Positions 1 to 10,559 are shown, counted from the first letter of the stretch. The stretch is DNA of 64,000 bases from Hemileia vastatrix (GCA_030280995.1 JASXTE010000002.1:18165183-18229182), one strand, 5' to 3'. Notes: generated by a model not told the origin, from the letters alone. Program-made: numbers and translations.

Positions 1-667
1 CATAATGGTGACAAAAATCAATCAAATGATAAATATGAGTGAGGCACAAAGATCAAATACCAGTGGACATGTTTATAAGAAATACCAGATGAACTGAAGA
101 AAAATTCCACCCTAGCTAACCTCCATCATAAAAGTGTCCAGCACAAGTTCGGCCGAACTTGTGCTAGACACTTTTGGTCACATGCAGTCTGATGTGATCA
201 ATTCTCTCTATTGCAATGAAAATGAATTTTTCTTCAATTATTGCACTAGAAGTTGTTTGATATGGCAAAATTGTCATCCTGAAGTTTTGATAAAGCTCCA
301 GTGGATTTTTTTTATTTTTACAAAAAAGAAATTATAGTCCAAGTTTAGTGCCACTGGTGGGCATTCACCCCATCATGTCTACTTGCTCTTGATGGGAGGA
401 ATTTCACTTTAATTTTTTATTTCATATTTGATTCCTTTAATTTTACCTTTTTATCACTCATATTGCTTTTGGATATCAATTTATTTTTTGTAAAACAAAT
501 CATTTTCATATTTTTTTACCTTTATTTAATAATATTATAAAAGGTGTAACATCATCCAGTATGCATTTGGCACACAACGTTTTGCTATACTTATAATATT
601 AATAACATAATGGTGACAAAAATCAATCAAATGATAAATATGAGTGAGGCACAAAGGTCAAATACCA
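1..667. repeat. 62-bp direct repeat flanking 543 bp, with a long palindrome inside
   Basis: Bases 1-62 recur at 606-667 with one visible mismatch (position 52 versus 657), so this is either the edge of a tandem repeat of about 605 bp or a duplication flanking an insertion. Between the copies, 130-175 forms a 46-bp near-perfect palindrome centred on GGCC. It belongs to the same palindrome family as the satellite at 19171-20497. No credible gene is seen in 1-831. Confidence 0.6.
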
Positions 668-827
668 ATTAATCAATAGTTCTTTTTAATATTATAAATT
701 TTTTGATTAAATAAATGGTAATAATGAATTATCTTTTTCATCCACAATTCCACTCTAATGATTCCCACTGCACAAAAAGGGTTCACTTGGTCCTTTCTTT
801 ACTGCTTGTGCATATATTTTATTACCC

Positions 828-831
828 ACAG
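828..831. repeat. Target-site duplication of element A (left, ACAG)
   Basis: The 4 bp ACAG directly precede the 5' LTR of element A and recur at 14303-14306 directly after its 3' LTR. This defines LTR ends TGTGG...CCATA, and the same logic gives 4-bp duplications for element B. Confidence 0.75.
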
Positions 832-2008
832 TGTGGTAGCCTAAAGTTTAGTACGGCACCTAAATATGTAAATGGAGTTATTACGGCGTGCAAGATTGGC
901 GTTATTATTTTTTTATAAAAGGGTTTTATTTAATTTATTTGAGTTTTAAAATGAAGAAATTGGTCACGAGCGAATGCCTACACGAAAACAATTTATTTTA
1001 CGGAGAAAACTTATTTTTACGGTCTGAAAATTTATAAGTATCAAGTCGAGTTACTCAAGAACCTTGGGAAATTTTCCCAGAATTTTTACTATTTTTCTTA
1101 TATTTTTAAATGAATTTTAAAGTTTTATAGAAATATTTACGTTTTCAAAAATTACTTAACTTTGATGAATTTCACGGGGTAATTAGAGCTGCGCAGACTA
1201 CGAAAAATAGTTTGGTATGTAAAGGGGAAGTAGCTCTATTATGTGTAATTTTTCTAGATTTTTTATTATAGTTTTAAGGTTCTAAATTGAGTCCGGAAGT
1301 CCGGACGGACTCCGTTTCGACTCCGTACGGACTCCGTACGGACTCCGCTTTGACTCCGTACGGACTCCGTACGGACTCCGTTCCGACTCCGTACGGACTC
1401 CGTACGGGCTCCGGATTGACTCTGGAAGAGCTCTGGAGGGGAAAACTTAGGCACGTGACTAGGAATACTTAAGCGCTTCTCAAACTCGAAATTGAGAAGG
1501 GGGACACATCATACAGCTTAATCTTTAACCACCACAGTCTCATTTTTTATTACTCAACAAATTAAAATAACTTGTAATACCCTTATAACATTATTATTTT
1601 TTTACATAACATTTTAGAAATACAATTCAACAGTTTAAATCACACTTCATATAGGGTATCTTTAGAAAGGTCTTCACCGCTGGGACTTGATTATTGCTGT
1701 CTCATAAAAATTTAAATTATTATAAAAACATAAAAGTCAATCTTTACAGATCTTTCACTGGTACACCTTAATTGTTGTCATCAGTATTTCTTTTATCAAC
1801 AGCCACTTTCTTTAAATCTCAATAAGCGTTAAATATTTTAGAGTTTCATTATTTTTATCAATCGGATCCAAGTAGATTGGTTAGCTTAGTGATTTAGAAT
1901 TCCCATTTTGTTATTTTTTATTGGAAGGACGGGGTTTTCAGCTAAATCCACACATCTCCTCCGGATTCTGCTTACAGCAAGGCGACTGTAAGAGTTTACC
2001 TTACCATA
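832..2008 (+). repeat. 5' LTR of element A
   Basis: 1177 bp, same length as and apparently identical to 13126-14302. It begins TGTGG and ends CCATA, so the termini are TG...TA rather than TG...CA. It is AT-rich except for a GC-rich minisatellite at 1289-1415. Element promoter and polyadenylation signals must lie here, but I cannot pinpoint them. Confidence 0.95.
1289..1415. promoter_or_regulatory. LTR minisatellite of CCG-TA-CGG palindromes
   Basis: Six perfect CCGTACGG palindromes lie in a GC-rich stretch inside the otherwise AT-rich LTR, several spaced exactly 11 bp apart (about one helical turn). The array is repeated in every A and B LTR with varying copy number (five in the left B LTR, seven in the right) and is almost lost in D (56705-56747). 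Inverted CGG half-sites are the classic target type of Zn(II)2Cys6 regulators, so a regulatory role is plausible but not shown. Short ORFs across it are repeat artefacts. Confidence 0.55.
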
Positions 2009-2010
2009 GT

Positions 2011-2028
2011 TGGCGCCCAACATGGGGT
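2011..2028 (+). other. Primer binding site, tRNA-Lys type (one mismatch)
   Basis: Two nt after the LTR comes TGGCGCCCAACATGGGG. Element B has ACGTGG at the same place, which is the well-known complement of the tRNA-Lys(1,2) 3' end. In A a G-to-A change leaves one mismatch. Confidence 0.8.
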
Positions 2029-2075
2029 TCGATTTCTCTAGCTTTCTTTAAAAGACTTACTTGGATCAAGAACGT

Positions 2076-2150
2076 TATTAGCCTGCGAGAGGCTTATTTT
2101 CTGGAACTCTAATTGGATTTTTGTTATTGGCCTGCAAGAGGCTTGTTATT
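2076..2150 (+). other. Duplicated stem-loop in the gag leader
   Basis: Two copies of GCCTG-C(G/A)AG-AGGC, near 2081 and 2130, sit between primer site and gag start. Each folds into a small hairpin with an AAG or GAG-type loop. The pair recurs in element B near 39343-39412. A packaging or dimerisation role is possible by analogy with retroviral leaders, but this is inference. Confidence 0.4.
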
Positions 2151-2185
2151 TTATCGATTGTTAACGCTTTTCATTACTTATTGGG

Positions 2186-4795
2186 ATGTCTTCTTCTGCT
2201 GTTGCTTCTGGATCTTCTAACCCTCTTACTCCCTCAGTTAGAATTGTTTCTTGGGATGGCCCAAAGTTTGATGGGGAGGAGGTTAAATGGTTCATTAGCA
2301 GGTATGAAGCTGCTGCTGCTGTTGATGGTGCTTCTCATGTGGATATGGTGAAGCAAGTTAGATTTTTTATTGCCGATAGGGAGGTGGAAAAAGAGGTTAT
2401 TGCTATGCAGGCATTTAAGGACAAGGATTGGGTTAAGCTTTCTAAAGCTATGGTTGATAGATGGGGTGTTAGGTTTACTATGATGGACCTCAACAAAATT
2501 GTAGGTGACTGGCAAGCTAAAGGTGGTGTTTCTTCAATGGTGGACTTCAAAAAACTTTGTGTTCAGTTTGATGAAGTGGTAGAATATCTTATTTTGGTGG
2601 ATGAATTAGTGCATGAAAATCAAGCAAAAGATTTGTTTTGGTCAGCATGCAGTAGGGATATTCGAATGGACGTCTTGAAGGATCTCTCAAGAAAGAATTT
2701 AATGAAGGAACTGCCAAACGGTGAGCAGAAGTTACCGGCTCTGGAGGTTATTAAAGAGAACATCCAAGCCCATCTAAAGTTATTAGCGTTGGACAAATAT
2801 CAAGAGTCATGCACTCAATATGTTAGCAAGGTTAGCGAAGTTTTGGCCGAAAACAATGATATTATGGTCAAAGCCCAGGAGGCCAAGAAGGCACAAATGG
2901 GATTACCTGCTGCTAAAGTTGAGGGTAATGTAGATAATAAGATGGTCGATCACTTGGCCGATTTAACGAAACAATTAAAAATATTTGTTCAAGAAACCCA
3001 GAAGGCCAATAAGGCCCCAATCGCTTCTTCGTCAACGTCGACTTCTTATCAGTCTAGAGGTTATGAACGTCGAAATTATAATGGCAATAACAACGGTAAC
3101 CGCTTCCCAGGCAATGGGAGAAATGGTGGGAATGGTGGTAGTAATTATAGAGGTGGCTATGATGAGCCAAAGGTGTGCTCCTATTGTAATAGGAGGGGTC
3201 ATAGAGCAACAGTTTGTTTTGCTCTTGATAAGGATATGGATGCTGGGCGAGTTTTATTTGATGGTAAAGTTTATAAATTTCCTGATGGTTCGTTCATCAA
3301 GCCCAGTGATGGACAGTCTCCTTCTGATTTGGTCAGAAGAAGTTTAACGGCTGAAAGGAGAGCCAGATTTGAAGAGGTGACGGATGAAGATGTTAATGCC
3401 AAGAGTGGCAAAAATGGTAATGGTAATGGTGGTAAAGCTGACAAGGGCAAGGAGAAAGAGGTCAGTAAAGCCACATTTTCTACTTCTTTTGGTGGTTTAG
3501 AGCTGGCGACGGTTGCCCAGGTGGAGGGCAGCTGTATGGCTGGCGAATACGATGTTAATGCTGCTAGAAGAGCAGCTGCTACTAAGGCGAAAAGTAGCAT
3601 TCAGAGCCAATTGAGGGCCAATCCTGGCAAGGCCAATAACAAAGTGAACCCTTACTCTAAGGACAAGAATTCTAGTGCTCAAACTGCCGCCAACAAATTG
3701 AACCCTTACTCTAAGGACGAATTATATAAAATGCAGAAGGGGATTGCTGATATGGGGCCCCCTAGTTATGGCAAGTTTGATTTAAATGGTGAGCCTATGC
3801 CAGAGGATGATTCCGATTCTGAGGAGGACGTACCGTTGGCGTCTCTACCCAGACCAAGTTTTAGCGGTCCCATCCCAATGGAGGGAGTAAGAAGGACTAG
3901 CGATGGATCAGGATTAGTGCAAGAAGCTGGTGATGGAGTTAGGGTTATAGAAAGTGAAGATGTTATAATGGGGGGTGAAGATGGCTCGGTTGGACCTCAA
4001 GAGGTACCCAGGGCCAAGGTTGTTAAATCAAAGGTCCAGTATGAGCGGCCAGTAGTTTCTGGTCAAGCTAATGCGATGGACGCAGTTTTGAATAGGGTGA
4101 ATCAACTTCAGATTCCCTTATCTTTGGGGGAGTTATTTACGATTAGTCCGGCGCTTGCTGAAAAGCAAAAGAAGCATTTGACGAGGCGTCGGGTTTCCAC
4201 TGGAGAGGTGGAATATATTTGTGAAAATGCTGAAAAGTTTGGTGAAGATGTGGATACGCATTTTTCCGCTCCCCTGGGTTACCTGGTGGTAACTCTTAAT
4301 GGTAAAGAAGTAAAGGCCTTGGTCGATTCAGGGTCTCAAATTAATTTAATTTCATTGGAGCAAGCGACGAGTATAGGCTTGCCAATTAAAAGTGGAACTG
4401 GGGGAAACCTCAGAGGTATTGGAGGGCATGCAACAGAGCTGATGGGTACTGCTGAGCATGTCAGGTTAGGCATTGGTGGATCTGTTGGTAAGGTTCACTT
4501 TTATGTGGACAGAGGAGCAGTCAAAACTGTTCTTGGTGGTCCTTTTTTGATGGATTTTGAGGCCAGGATAGGGTATCAAGCTGGCATGGGGATTAGTTTG
4601 GAGATCACTGGTGAAGATATGCGGAGGTTACATATGCGGTTAGCGCCTCCTGGAGATGAAGGTTGGGAAACACGGCCAGGGATTACTACTCTGTGCCAGT
4701 GTTGTGTTTGCGCCAAGAAGCGGCATATAAAACGGACGGCTTCTGGTGAATTATGTTTGTTGGAAAGGGATGGAAGCCCTCATTTTTTGGGGTAG
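2186..4795 (+). CDS. Gag-protease polyprotein of element A
   Basis: 869 aa, single exon. The N-terminal 290 residues are capsid-like (helical, no cysteine fingers). A Gly/Asn/Arg-rich stretch precedes one CCHC zinc knuckle (C-x2-C-x4-H-x4-C, residues about 330-344) for RNA binding. The C-terminal part holds an aspartic protease with the catalytic box LVDSGS near residue 713 and a later LGG segment. Gag packages the element RNA in cytoplasmic particles and the protease matures the polyproteins. The start chosen is the first ATG after the leader, identical in B. Pol follows in the -1 frame, overlapping by 43 nt. The product differs from B at only a few residues and looks intact. Confidence 0.92.
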   Translation: MSSSAVASGSSNPLTPSVRIVSWDGPKFDGEEVKWFISRYEAAAAVDGASHVDMVKQVRFFIADREVEKEVIAMQAFKDKDWVKLSKAMVDRWGVRFTMMDLNKIVGDWQAKGGVSSMVDFKKLCVQFDEVVEYLILVDELVHENQAKDLFWSACSRDIRMDVLKDLSRKNLMKELPNGEQKLPALEVIKENIQAHLKLLALDKYQESCTQYVSKVSEVLAENNDIMVKAQEAKKAQMGLPAAKVEGNVDNKMVDHLADLTKQLKIFVQETQKANKAPIASSSTSTSYQSRGYERRNYNGNNNGNRFPGNGRNGGNGGSNYRGGYDEPKVCSYCNRRGHRATVCFALDKDMDAGRVLFDGKVYKFPDGSFIKPSDGQSPSDLVRRSLTAERRARFEEVTDEDVNAKSGKNGNGNGGKADKGKEKEVSKATFSTSFGGLELATVAQVEGSCMAGEYDVNAARRAAATKAKSSIQSQLRANPGKANNKVNPYSKDKNSSAQTAANKLNPYSKDELYKMQKGIADMGPPSYGKFDLNGEPMPEDDSDSEEDVPLASLPRPSFSGPIPMEGVRRTSDGSGLVQEAGDGVRVIESEDVIMGGEDGSVGPQEVPRAKVVKSKVQYERPVVSGQANAMDAVLNRVNQLQIPLSLGELFTISPALAEKQKKHLTRRRVSTGEVEYICENAEKFGEDVDTHFSAPLGYLVVTLNGKEVKALVDSGSQINLISLEQATSIGLPIKSGTGGNLRGIGGHATELMGTAEHVRLGIGGSVGKVHFYVDRGAVKTVLGGPFLMDFEARIGYQAGMGISLEITGEDMRRLHMRLAPPGDEGWETRPGITTLCQCCVCAKKRHIKRTASGELCLLERDGSPHFLG
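4783..4789 (+). promoter_or_regulatory. Candidate -1 ribosomal frameshift site
   Basis: The heptamer T-TTT-TTG sits in the gag-pro frame one codon before the gag-pro stop (TAG at 4793-4795). Slipping back one base reads into the pol frame. It follows the X-XXY-YYZ rule and is conserved in B at 42046-42052. Z being G is less common in eukaryotic sites, and no downstream pseudoknot was worked out. Confidence 0.6.
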
Positions 4796-5049
4796 CAGGG
4801 GCTGATCGCTCTAATGTTGTAATCTCTCCTCACGATGAGATCCCGGATTGCAATAGGTCAGCTCACTTGGAGATAATTCAAGTGGATTCTCAATTATTTT
4901 CTGTTAATATTACTTTGGAGTGCAAATACGTTTTGGACTTTTCTATATGTTTATTGGATTTACCCTGTTTTTCTATTAAATTTAAAAACGGTAAAAAAGG
5001 CAAAATGGGCCAAATTAGGTTGGATAAAAATTGGAAGGGTATGTTTTAT

Positions 5050-5628
5050 GACCTCCAGCAAGAGGGTAAACTGCGAAAATCTTATCAAAACCCGATTAAA
5101 AATCTCAGTATAAGTAAAACACAAAAAAATAATTTTTGTGAAAATTCATTTCCGGACCTCCAGCAAGAGGTTAAACTGCAATTATCTCCTTCTATTTTGG
5201 ACCTCCAGCAAGAGGGTAAACTGCGAAAATCTTATCAAAACCCGATTAAAAATCTCAGTATAAGTAAAACACAAAAAAATAATTTTTGTGAAAATTCATT
5301 TCCGGACCTCCAGCAAGAGGTTAAACTGCAATTATCTCCTTCTATTTTGGACCTCCAGCAAGAGGGTAAACTGCGAAAATCTTATCAAAACCCGATTAAA
5401 AATCTCAGTATAAGTAAAACACAAAAAAATAATTTTTGTGAAAATTCATTTCCGGACCTCCAGCAAGAGGTTAAACTGCAATTATCTCCTTCTATTACGG
5501 ACCTCCAGCAAGAGGGTAAACTGCAAATATCACATCAAAATCCGATAAAAAATCTCAGTATAATTAAAACACAAAAAAATAATTTTTGTGAAAATTCAAT
5601 TCCGGTCCTCCAGCAAGAGGGTAAACTG
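5050..5628 (+). repeat. 150-bp tandem repeats inside pol, built on the hairpin motif
   Basis: Hairpin motifs (stem CCTC/GAGG, 6-nt loop, TAAACTG tail) start near 5050, 5155, 5200, 5305, 5350, 5455, 5500 and 5605, alternating 105 and 45 bp. Three 150-bp units (50 aa) are almost base-identical, indicating recent expansion. Element B has three motifs spaced 105 bp (42313, 42418, 42523). Confidence 0.85.
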
Positions 5629-5841
5629 CCAACTTTCTTTACGGGTGATTTACTGTTGGATAAGGGAAGCAAAGGTGTTGGAAAATCTGTTTATAAATTA
5701 GACGAGGGAAAGGAGAAAAGGGTAAAATTTAAAAATGAAATAAAATATTTTTCTAATTTTTCTTATTTCGATTCTGACGATGAAGAAGATTCATTTGATG
5801 AAAGCTTTAATGGCGATGTTTAACCTCAAGTTAATTTAGAT

Positions 5842-7920
5842 GTGGACGCAGCCAAATATAAGAAAATAGCAAATAAAGTTCGACCTATTAATGAACCGCT
5901 ACCTGCTGAATTAAATCCACCTTTGAGAAGACCAAGGTTATCAAGAGATCCTTATGAAAGTCCCTTGGTAAAGAATCCGCCTGAATTTTCTGAGACGTCA
6001 AGAATCACTTTTGAGAGACTGGGTGTTGTTAATTTTGGACCTGATGGTTGGTTGTCTGGAGAAGAGAAGAAGTTGTTGTTGGATGTGATGGTCAAGCGAG
6101 AGAAGGCCATTGCTTTTGAAGAAGAGGAGAGGGGTGTGTTGAAGCATTCCTATGGGGAGCCTTACAAGATTCCTGTGGTATGTCATGAACCGTGGCAGCA
6201 GAAACCGATTCCTATTCCGGCTGCATTAAAAGAAGCCTATATTGAAGTTGTCAGAGAACGGATACGCACTGGACTGTATGAGCAATCAACATCAAGTTAT
6301 TCTAGTCCTGTATTTTGTATCAAGAAACCGAATGGCAAGCTTAGAGTTGTTCATGATCTTAGGGAATTAAATAGGGTTACAATAAAGGATGCTGGGATAC
6401 CACCTAGTGCTGAGGAGTTTGTTGAAGCGTTTGCAGGGAGAGTGTGTTATGGTTTAGGAGATATTATGGGTGGATATGATGAGAGAGAGTTACATCCGGA
6501 CTCAAGGCCTCTCACTACATTCGATACACCACTTGGACGTTTACAGTTAACAAGATTACCTCAAGGAGCAACAAATTCGGTTGCAGTTTATCAAGCTCAG
6601 ATGGCTTGGATCCTTCAAGATGAAATTCCACAATATGCTGGAATCTTTATAGATGATGGAGGAATTAAGGGACCAACAACCGACTATGATAACCAGGTGT
6701 TGGAAGAGAATCCCGGGATACGCAAATTCATTTGGGAGTTTGCAATTACTTTAGAAAGAATCTTGTTTCGAATTGAAGAGGCTGGTTTAACTATTTCAGG
6801 TTCAAAATTTTCCTGTTGTGTGCCAGCCTTAGAAATATTAGGCCATGTGGTATGTAGAGAGGGTAGGATTATGTCCAAGAAGAAAGTTAACAAAATTCAG
6901 TCCTGGCCAAGACCCAAGAATACGACCGAAGTTAGAGGGTTTTTAGGAGTTTGTGTATATGTTAGAATGTTTATTAAGGACTTTTCTTCATTGGCAGCTC
7001 CATTGAGACGGTTAACGAGAAAGGATGCAGACTGGGAGTGGGATGAAGAGTGTGAGAAGGCGTTTGTGAAGTTGAAGGAGGTTGTAGGGAAGGATTTAGT
7101 CCTGCACAAGTTAGATTATGGAAAAGATGCTGGTAGAATTTATTTAGCAGTTGATTCAAGTCAGGTTGCAGCTGGGGCGGTTTTGTCTCAGATGGATAAA
7201 GCTGGTTACATCAGGCCAGTTAGGTATGAATCTGTAGTATTTACTGAGGTTGAATCAAGATATTCTCAACCAAAATTGGAATTATGTGGTGTGGCAAAAA
7301 TACTGAAGAAACTTCAGCATATTTTGTGGGGGCAACATTTTGAGTTGCAAGTGGATGCGAAATCATTAATCCAGATGATTAATTCCCCAAGTTTACCAAA
7401 CGCACCCATGACGAGATGGGTAGCTTTCATTCAACATTTTTCGTTTGATTTAGTTCATAAGCCTGGCAAAACTTTTACTATGCCAGATGGTTTATCAAGG
7501 AGACCACCCACTGAAGAAGATTCAGACTCAGAAGAGTTCGATGAAGATATACCTATTATCAAAGCCAGCACTAAAGGAGCTGAAGACTTTCCATACCTCC
7601 CCCATGAGGTTAAACTGGCAGGACTATTGTGTTTAGATTATGATGATGATGATGACCTCCACCAAGAGGATAAACTGGAAAATAGTTTTTATGTTAATAA
7701 AGGTGTTGGAAAAGGTGTAGATAAATTCGGCAGAGAGGAGGTAGAAGAAGATGTGGTGTATGTAGAGGAAAATGGATTGGTAGTGTGGGATAGTAGTAAA
7801 TTAAGGAATGGTGTATATGTTGGAGAATTAGAGAATTTAAATAAAAAGGTGGATAAAGAGAAAGAGGTATTTTCAAATACGGTTTTCGAAGGATCCAAAG
7901 GTTCAGAAGAAAAACTTTGA
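5842..7920 (+). pseudogene. Pol RT-RNase H segment of element A
   Basis: Second piece of the interrupted pol, same frame as the first. Reverse transcriptase covers roughly residues 100-370, with the finger motif K-L-R-V-V-H-D-L-R-E-L-N, an LPQGA box and the catalytic FIDD in place of YxDD. RNase H follows (AVDSS start, PDGLSR end). A linker holds two further hairpin motifs in coding form (7596 and 7656; peptides Y-L-P-H-E-V-K-L and D-L-H-Q-E-D-K-L). It ends at TGA (7918-7920), where B reads CGA (Arg), so this is a nonsense mutation. The protein would copy element RNA into DNA if full-length Pol were made. Confidence 0.88.
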
Positions 7921-7959
7921 CATAGCTCGATTAAAAATTTATTTAGGGGTCAACGATTA

Positions 7960-9336
7960 TTGGCTCATTCATGTGCAGGTGATATTGGTGATAGAGAAGT
8001 CCCTATTGATGTTATATTAATTGATTTTCAAGATGAAGTCTGGGGTCAGACTGGTTTTTATTTTTTGTTAGTCAAATATTTGTTGACTTTAGAGAGGCCA
8101 GAAGATTGTGAAGACGATGAATGGGTGGCTATCAAGAGGAAGTCATCTACGTTTTACCTATCTGGTCGACGTTTAATGAGGAGGAGGTATCCAAATCCTC
8201 AAGTAGTTATAACTCAACAGAAGGGGCAAGAATTAGTTTTGAAATCACTGCATGAAGATCTCGGGCATAGAGGCGTTGGAGAAACATTTAGAAGAATTTC
8301 TGATCGATTTTGGTGGCCTGGCATGAAGATGGCTGTTAAACAGTGGGTTCAGTCATGCGAAGAATGTCAAAGACGAAGTTATTTAAGGCCAAAAGAACCT
8401 GGACGCGCGACCGGTGAATATACGCTCTTTGGGAGAGTTAGTTTAGATGCCGTTCATATAAAAGAGGGACGGTATAAATATTTAATTGTGGCCAGAGATG
8501 ATTTATCTGGTTGGGTAGAGGCAGCGCCTCTTATTAATTTAACTGCCAAAAATGTGGCAGAATTTTTTTTGAATAATTGGGTATATAGGTATGGGGTGAT
8601 GAAGTTGGTAACGGTAGATGGAGGTCCTGAATTTGGGACAGAGTTTAAAGAGGCCGTATTGAAAGTTGGATCAAAGGTTAGGGTAGCAACCCCATATTAT
8701 CCTGAAGCTGAAGGCATGGTTGAAAGAGGGCATCAAGTTATTAAGGATGCTTTAGTTAAAATGTGTGGGACAAGTGCTGAAAAGTGGAGGCACTATTTAC
8801 CTTTAGTTTTATTTGCTGATCGAATCACTGCCAAAAGGACGACCGGATTTTCACCTTATGAACTTGTTTTTGGACAGAAAGCAGTTTTACCGGTTGATTT
8901 AGAAGCTGAATCATATCTTGGAGTTGACTGGGACACGGTCAAAACTACTGAAGAATTATTGTGTGCAAGAATGATGCAGCTAGAAAAGAAAGAAGAATAT
9001 TTAGAAAAGGCATATTCACGGATGATGAAGATCCGAAATCAATCAGTTAGATATTGGGATGAGCGGTTGGCACATCGATTAAGGAAACCTTTGAACCCAG
9101 GTGATATGGTCTTGGTGTATAATAGGAGTTTGGAAAGTCAGTGGGGAAAAATGTTTGCAGATAGGTGGAATGGACCGTATAAAATCAAGGAGCAAGTTTC
9201 CGGCGGTTCATATGTGCTAGAAGAGTTGGATGGAGTAGTATTGAAGAAGAGGGTAGCGGCCGATCAAGTGAAACAGTTCTATCCTAGAGGCACCAGGAGT
9301 GCCGAAGTCTTCCTCCGCAATGAGGATAAACTATGA
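7960..9336 (+). pseudogene. Pol integrase segment of element A
   Basis: Third piece of pol. It carries the integrase zinc domain (H...H...C-x2-C, within H-E-D-L-G-H...C-E-E-C) and the DDE core: Asp in S-L-D-A-V-H, Asp in T-V-D-G-G-P-E-F, Glu in G-M-V-E-R-G-H. A C-terminal GPY/F-type domain (D-R-W-N-G-P-Y-K) follows; no chromodomain is seen. The last codons, F-L-R-N-E-D-K-L-stop, are themselves the first unit of hairpin array 1. The ORF is intact but separated from RT by the stop at 7918, so it would not be expressed as part of Pol. Confidence 0.88.
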
Positions 9337-9776
9337 TATTGATGAAATTTTACGGATTCCTCTGAAATGAGGATAAACTACAATTTTAATTACTTTTATT
9401 AAATTTATACCTCCGCAACGAGGATAAACTATGATATCAACGAAATTTTATGGATTCCTCCGCAACGAGGATAAACTATGATATCAACGAAATTTTATGG
9501 ATTCCTCCGCAATGAGGATAAACTATGAAACTTCTTAAATTTTATGGATCCTCCGCAATGAGGATAAACTATGATATCAATGAAACTTTATGGATTCCTC
9601 CGCAATGAGGATAAACTATGAAATTTCTTAAATTTTATGAAATTATATGGATAACTCCGAAATGAGGATAAACTACAATTTTAATGACTTTTATTAAATT
9701 TATAACTCCGCAATGAGGATAAACTATGATATCGACAAAATTTTATGACGACCTCCGCAATGAGGATAAACTATCT
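9312..9776 (+). repeat. Hairpin array 1 of element A (CCTC/GAGG type)
   Basis: Ten copies of stem CCTC (sometimes ACTC), loop CGCAAT or similar, stem GAGG, tail ATAAACTA start near 9312, 9359, 9410, 9457, 9504, 9550, 9597, 9654, 9705 and 9752. Most are 46-51 bp apart, with AT-rich spacers that are themselves similar. The first copy overlaps the pol stop codon. B has seven copies (46227-46535) and D about seven (61200-61500). Confidence 0.88.
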
Positions 9777-10450
9777 TCTTTTTTATCAAAATACTTTACT
9801 ATCGTTACATTGTATATGGTCAACGAAACTGTGATGAAACTTTACGAAATTCAAGAAGACCATCTTTGAAATTTTCAAAATTAAAAATTCTTAAAATATG
9901 GGTGAAGATAGTGTTGGAAAAATTTTAAAATTTATTGGAAGAAGTGTTTACAGGGGAACCTTCTTAATTAAATATTGGCAAGTGTGGGGGTAATTGATGG
10001 GCTGGCTGCTCTATACACAATTACCCCATAATGTTCGTTTCCAAAATTTTCCCTGTTTCTAGTTGAATTCTGGCTTTGTCTTTTAATTTTAGGAAGTCCA
10101 CTAAGACTATAAACTGGAACGAATCAAGAGACACCGCTCTCAACGCCGGATTCAAGATTTTTTTATTTTTTTTTTGATTTTTTTTATGTTAGATTGTGAT
10201 TTCTTTTCTTTAAATATATATTATGAATTATTGTAAAGGTGATGCTCACTGGTGGTCTCTAATCATTTTTATAAATTGGAGGGAGCCCACCCAGTGATCA
10301 TCATTATAAAAATTATCTTCTAAAAACTTTCATTTATTTTCTTTTCTTTTCAATTTCTCAAAATTGTGTAACCACATCAAGTTGCACTTGGATGTGGGTA
10401 TGATGTCGAGGGTACGGCTCATCAAATGGCCGGGGGGCATCTTTTAAAAT
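9777..10450 (+). other. Structured non-coding region after pol, three conserved hairpins
   Basis: Three strong inverted repeats lie at 9987-10027 (arms GGGGTAATTG and CAATTACCCC), 10241-10302 (arms near GATGCTCACTGG) and 10372-10397 (arms CCACATCAAGT and ACTTGGATGTGG). One AGTC/GACT hairpin motif sits at 10095. All recur in B (46756-47182), D (60540-60983, reversed) and even the old copy E (52700-53164). No ORF is conserved here, so selection at RNA or DNA level is suggested. Confidence 0.7.
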
Positions 10451-10559
10451 TTTATTTTGAAATTTTTTTATTATTACTTTTTATCCTTCTTTTCACATAC
10501 GTTTATCTTTCTTTAAAAATTAAATTTTAACTTTTATTTCAAAACTATCTTTTTTTTAA

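Larger units (their letters stand above)
4753..5823 (+). pseudogene. Pol N-terminal linker of element A, cut by a stop codon
   Basis: First part of pol, entered from gag-pro by -1 frameshifting. It has no catalytic domain: a short hydrophobic start, then a repeat region (5050-5628) and an acidic end. The frame stops at TAA (5821-5823) where B has TTA, so the copy cannot make full-length Pol. The repeats encode the octapeptide D-L-Q-Q-E-G/V-K-L eight times. B has the same linker with only three repeats, so the length is clearly free to vary and the segment probably acts as a spacer or has an RNA-level role. Confidence 0.8.

Noticed and set aside
1266..1472. Overlapping small ORFs on both strands in the LTR
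   Set aside because: They translate the CCG-TA-CGG minisatellite; both strands stay open only because of the repeat. The same applies at 13560-13766, 38562-38792 and 50150-50416.
9312..9776. CRISPR-like array of regular repeats and spacers
   Set aside because: Eukaryotic retroelement 3' region; spacers resemble each other, repeats are degenerate, and no Cas genes exist.
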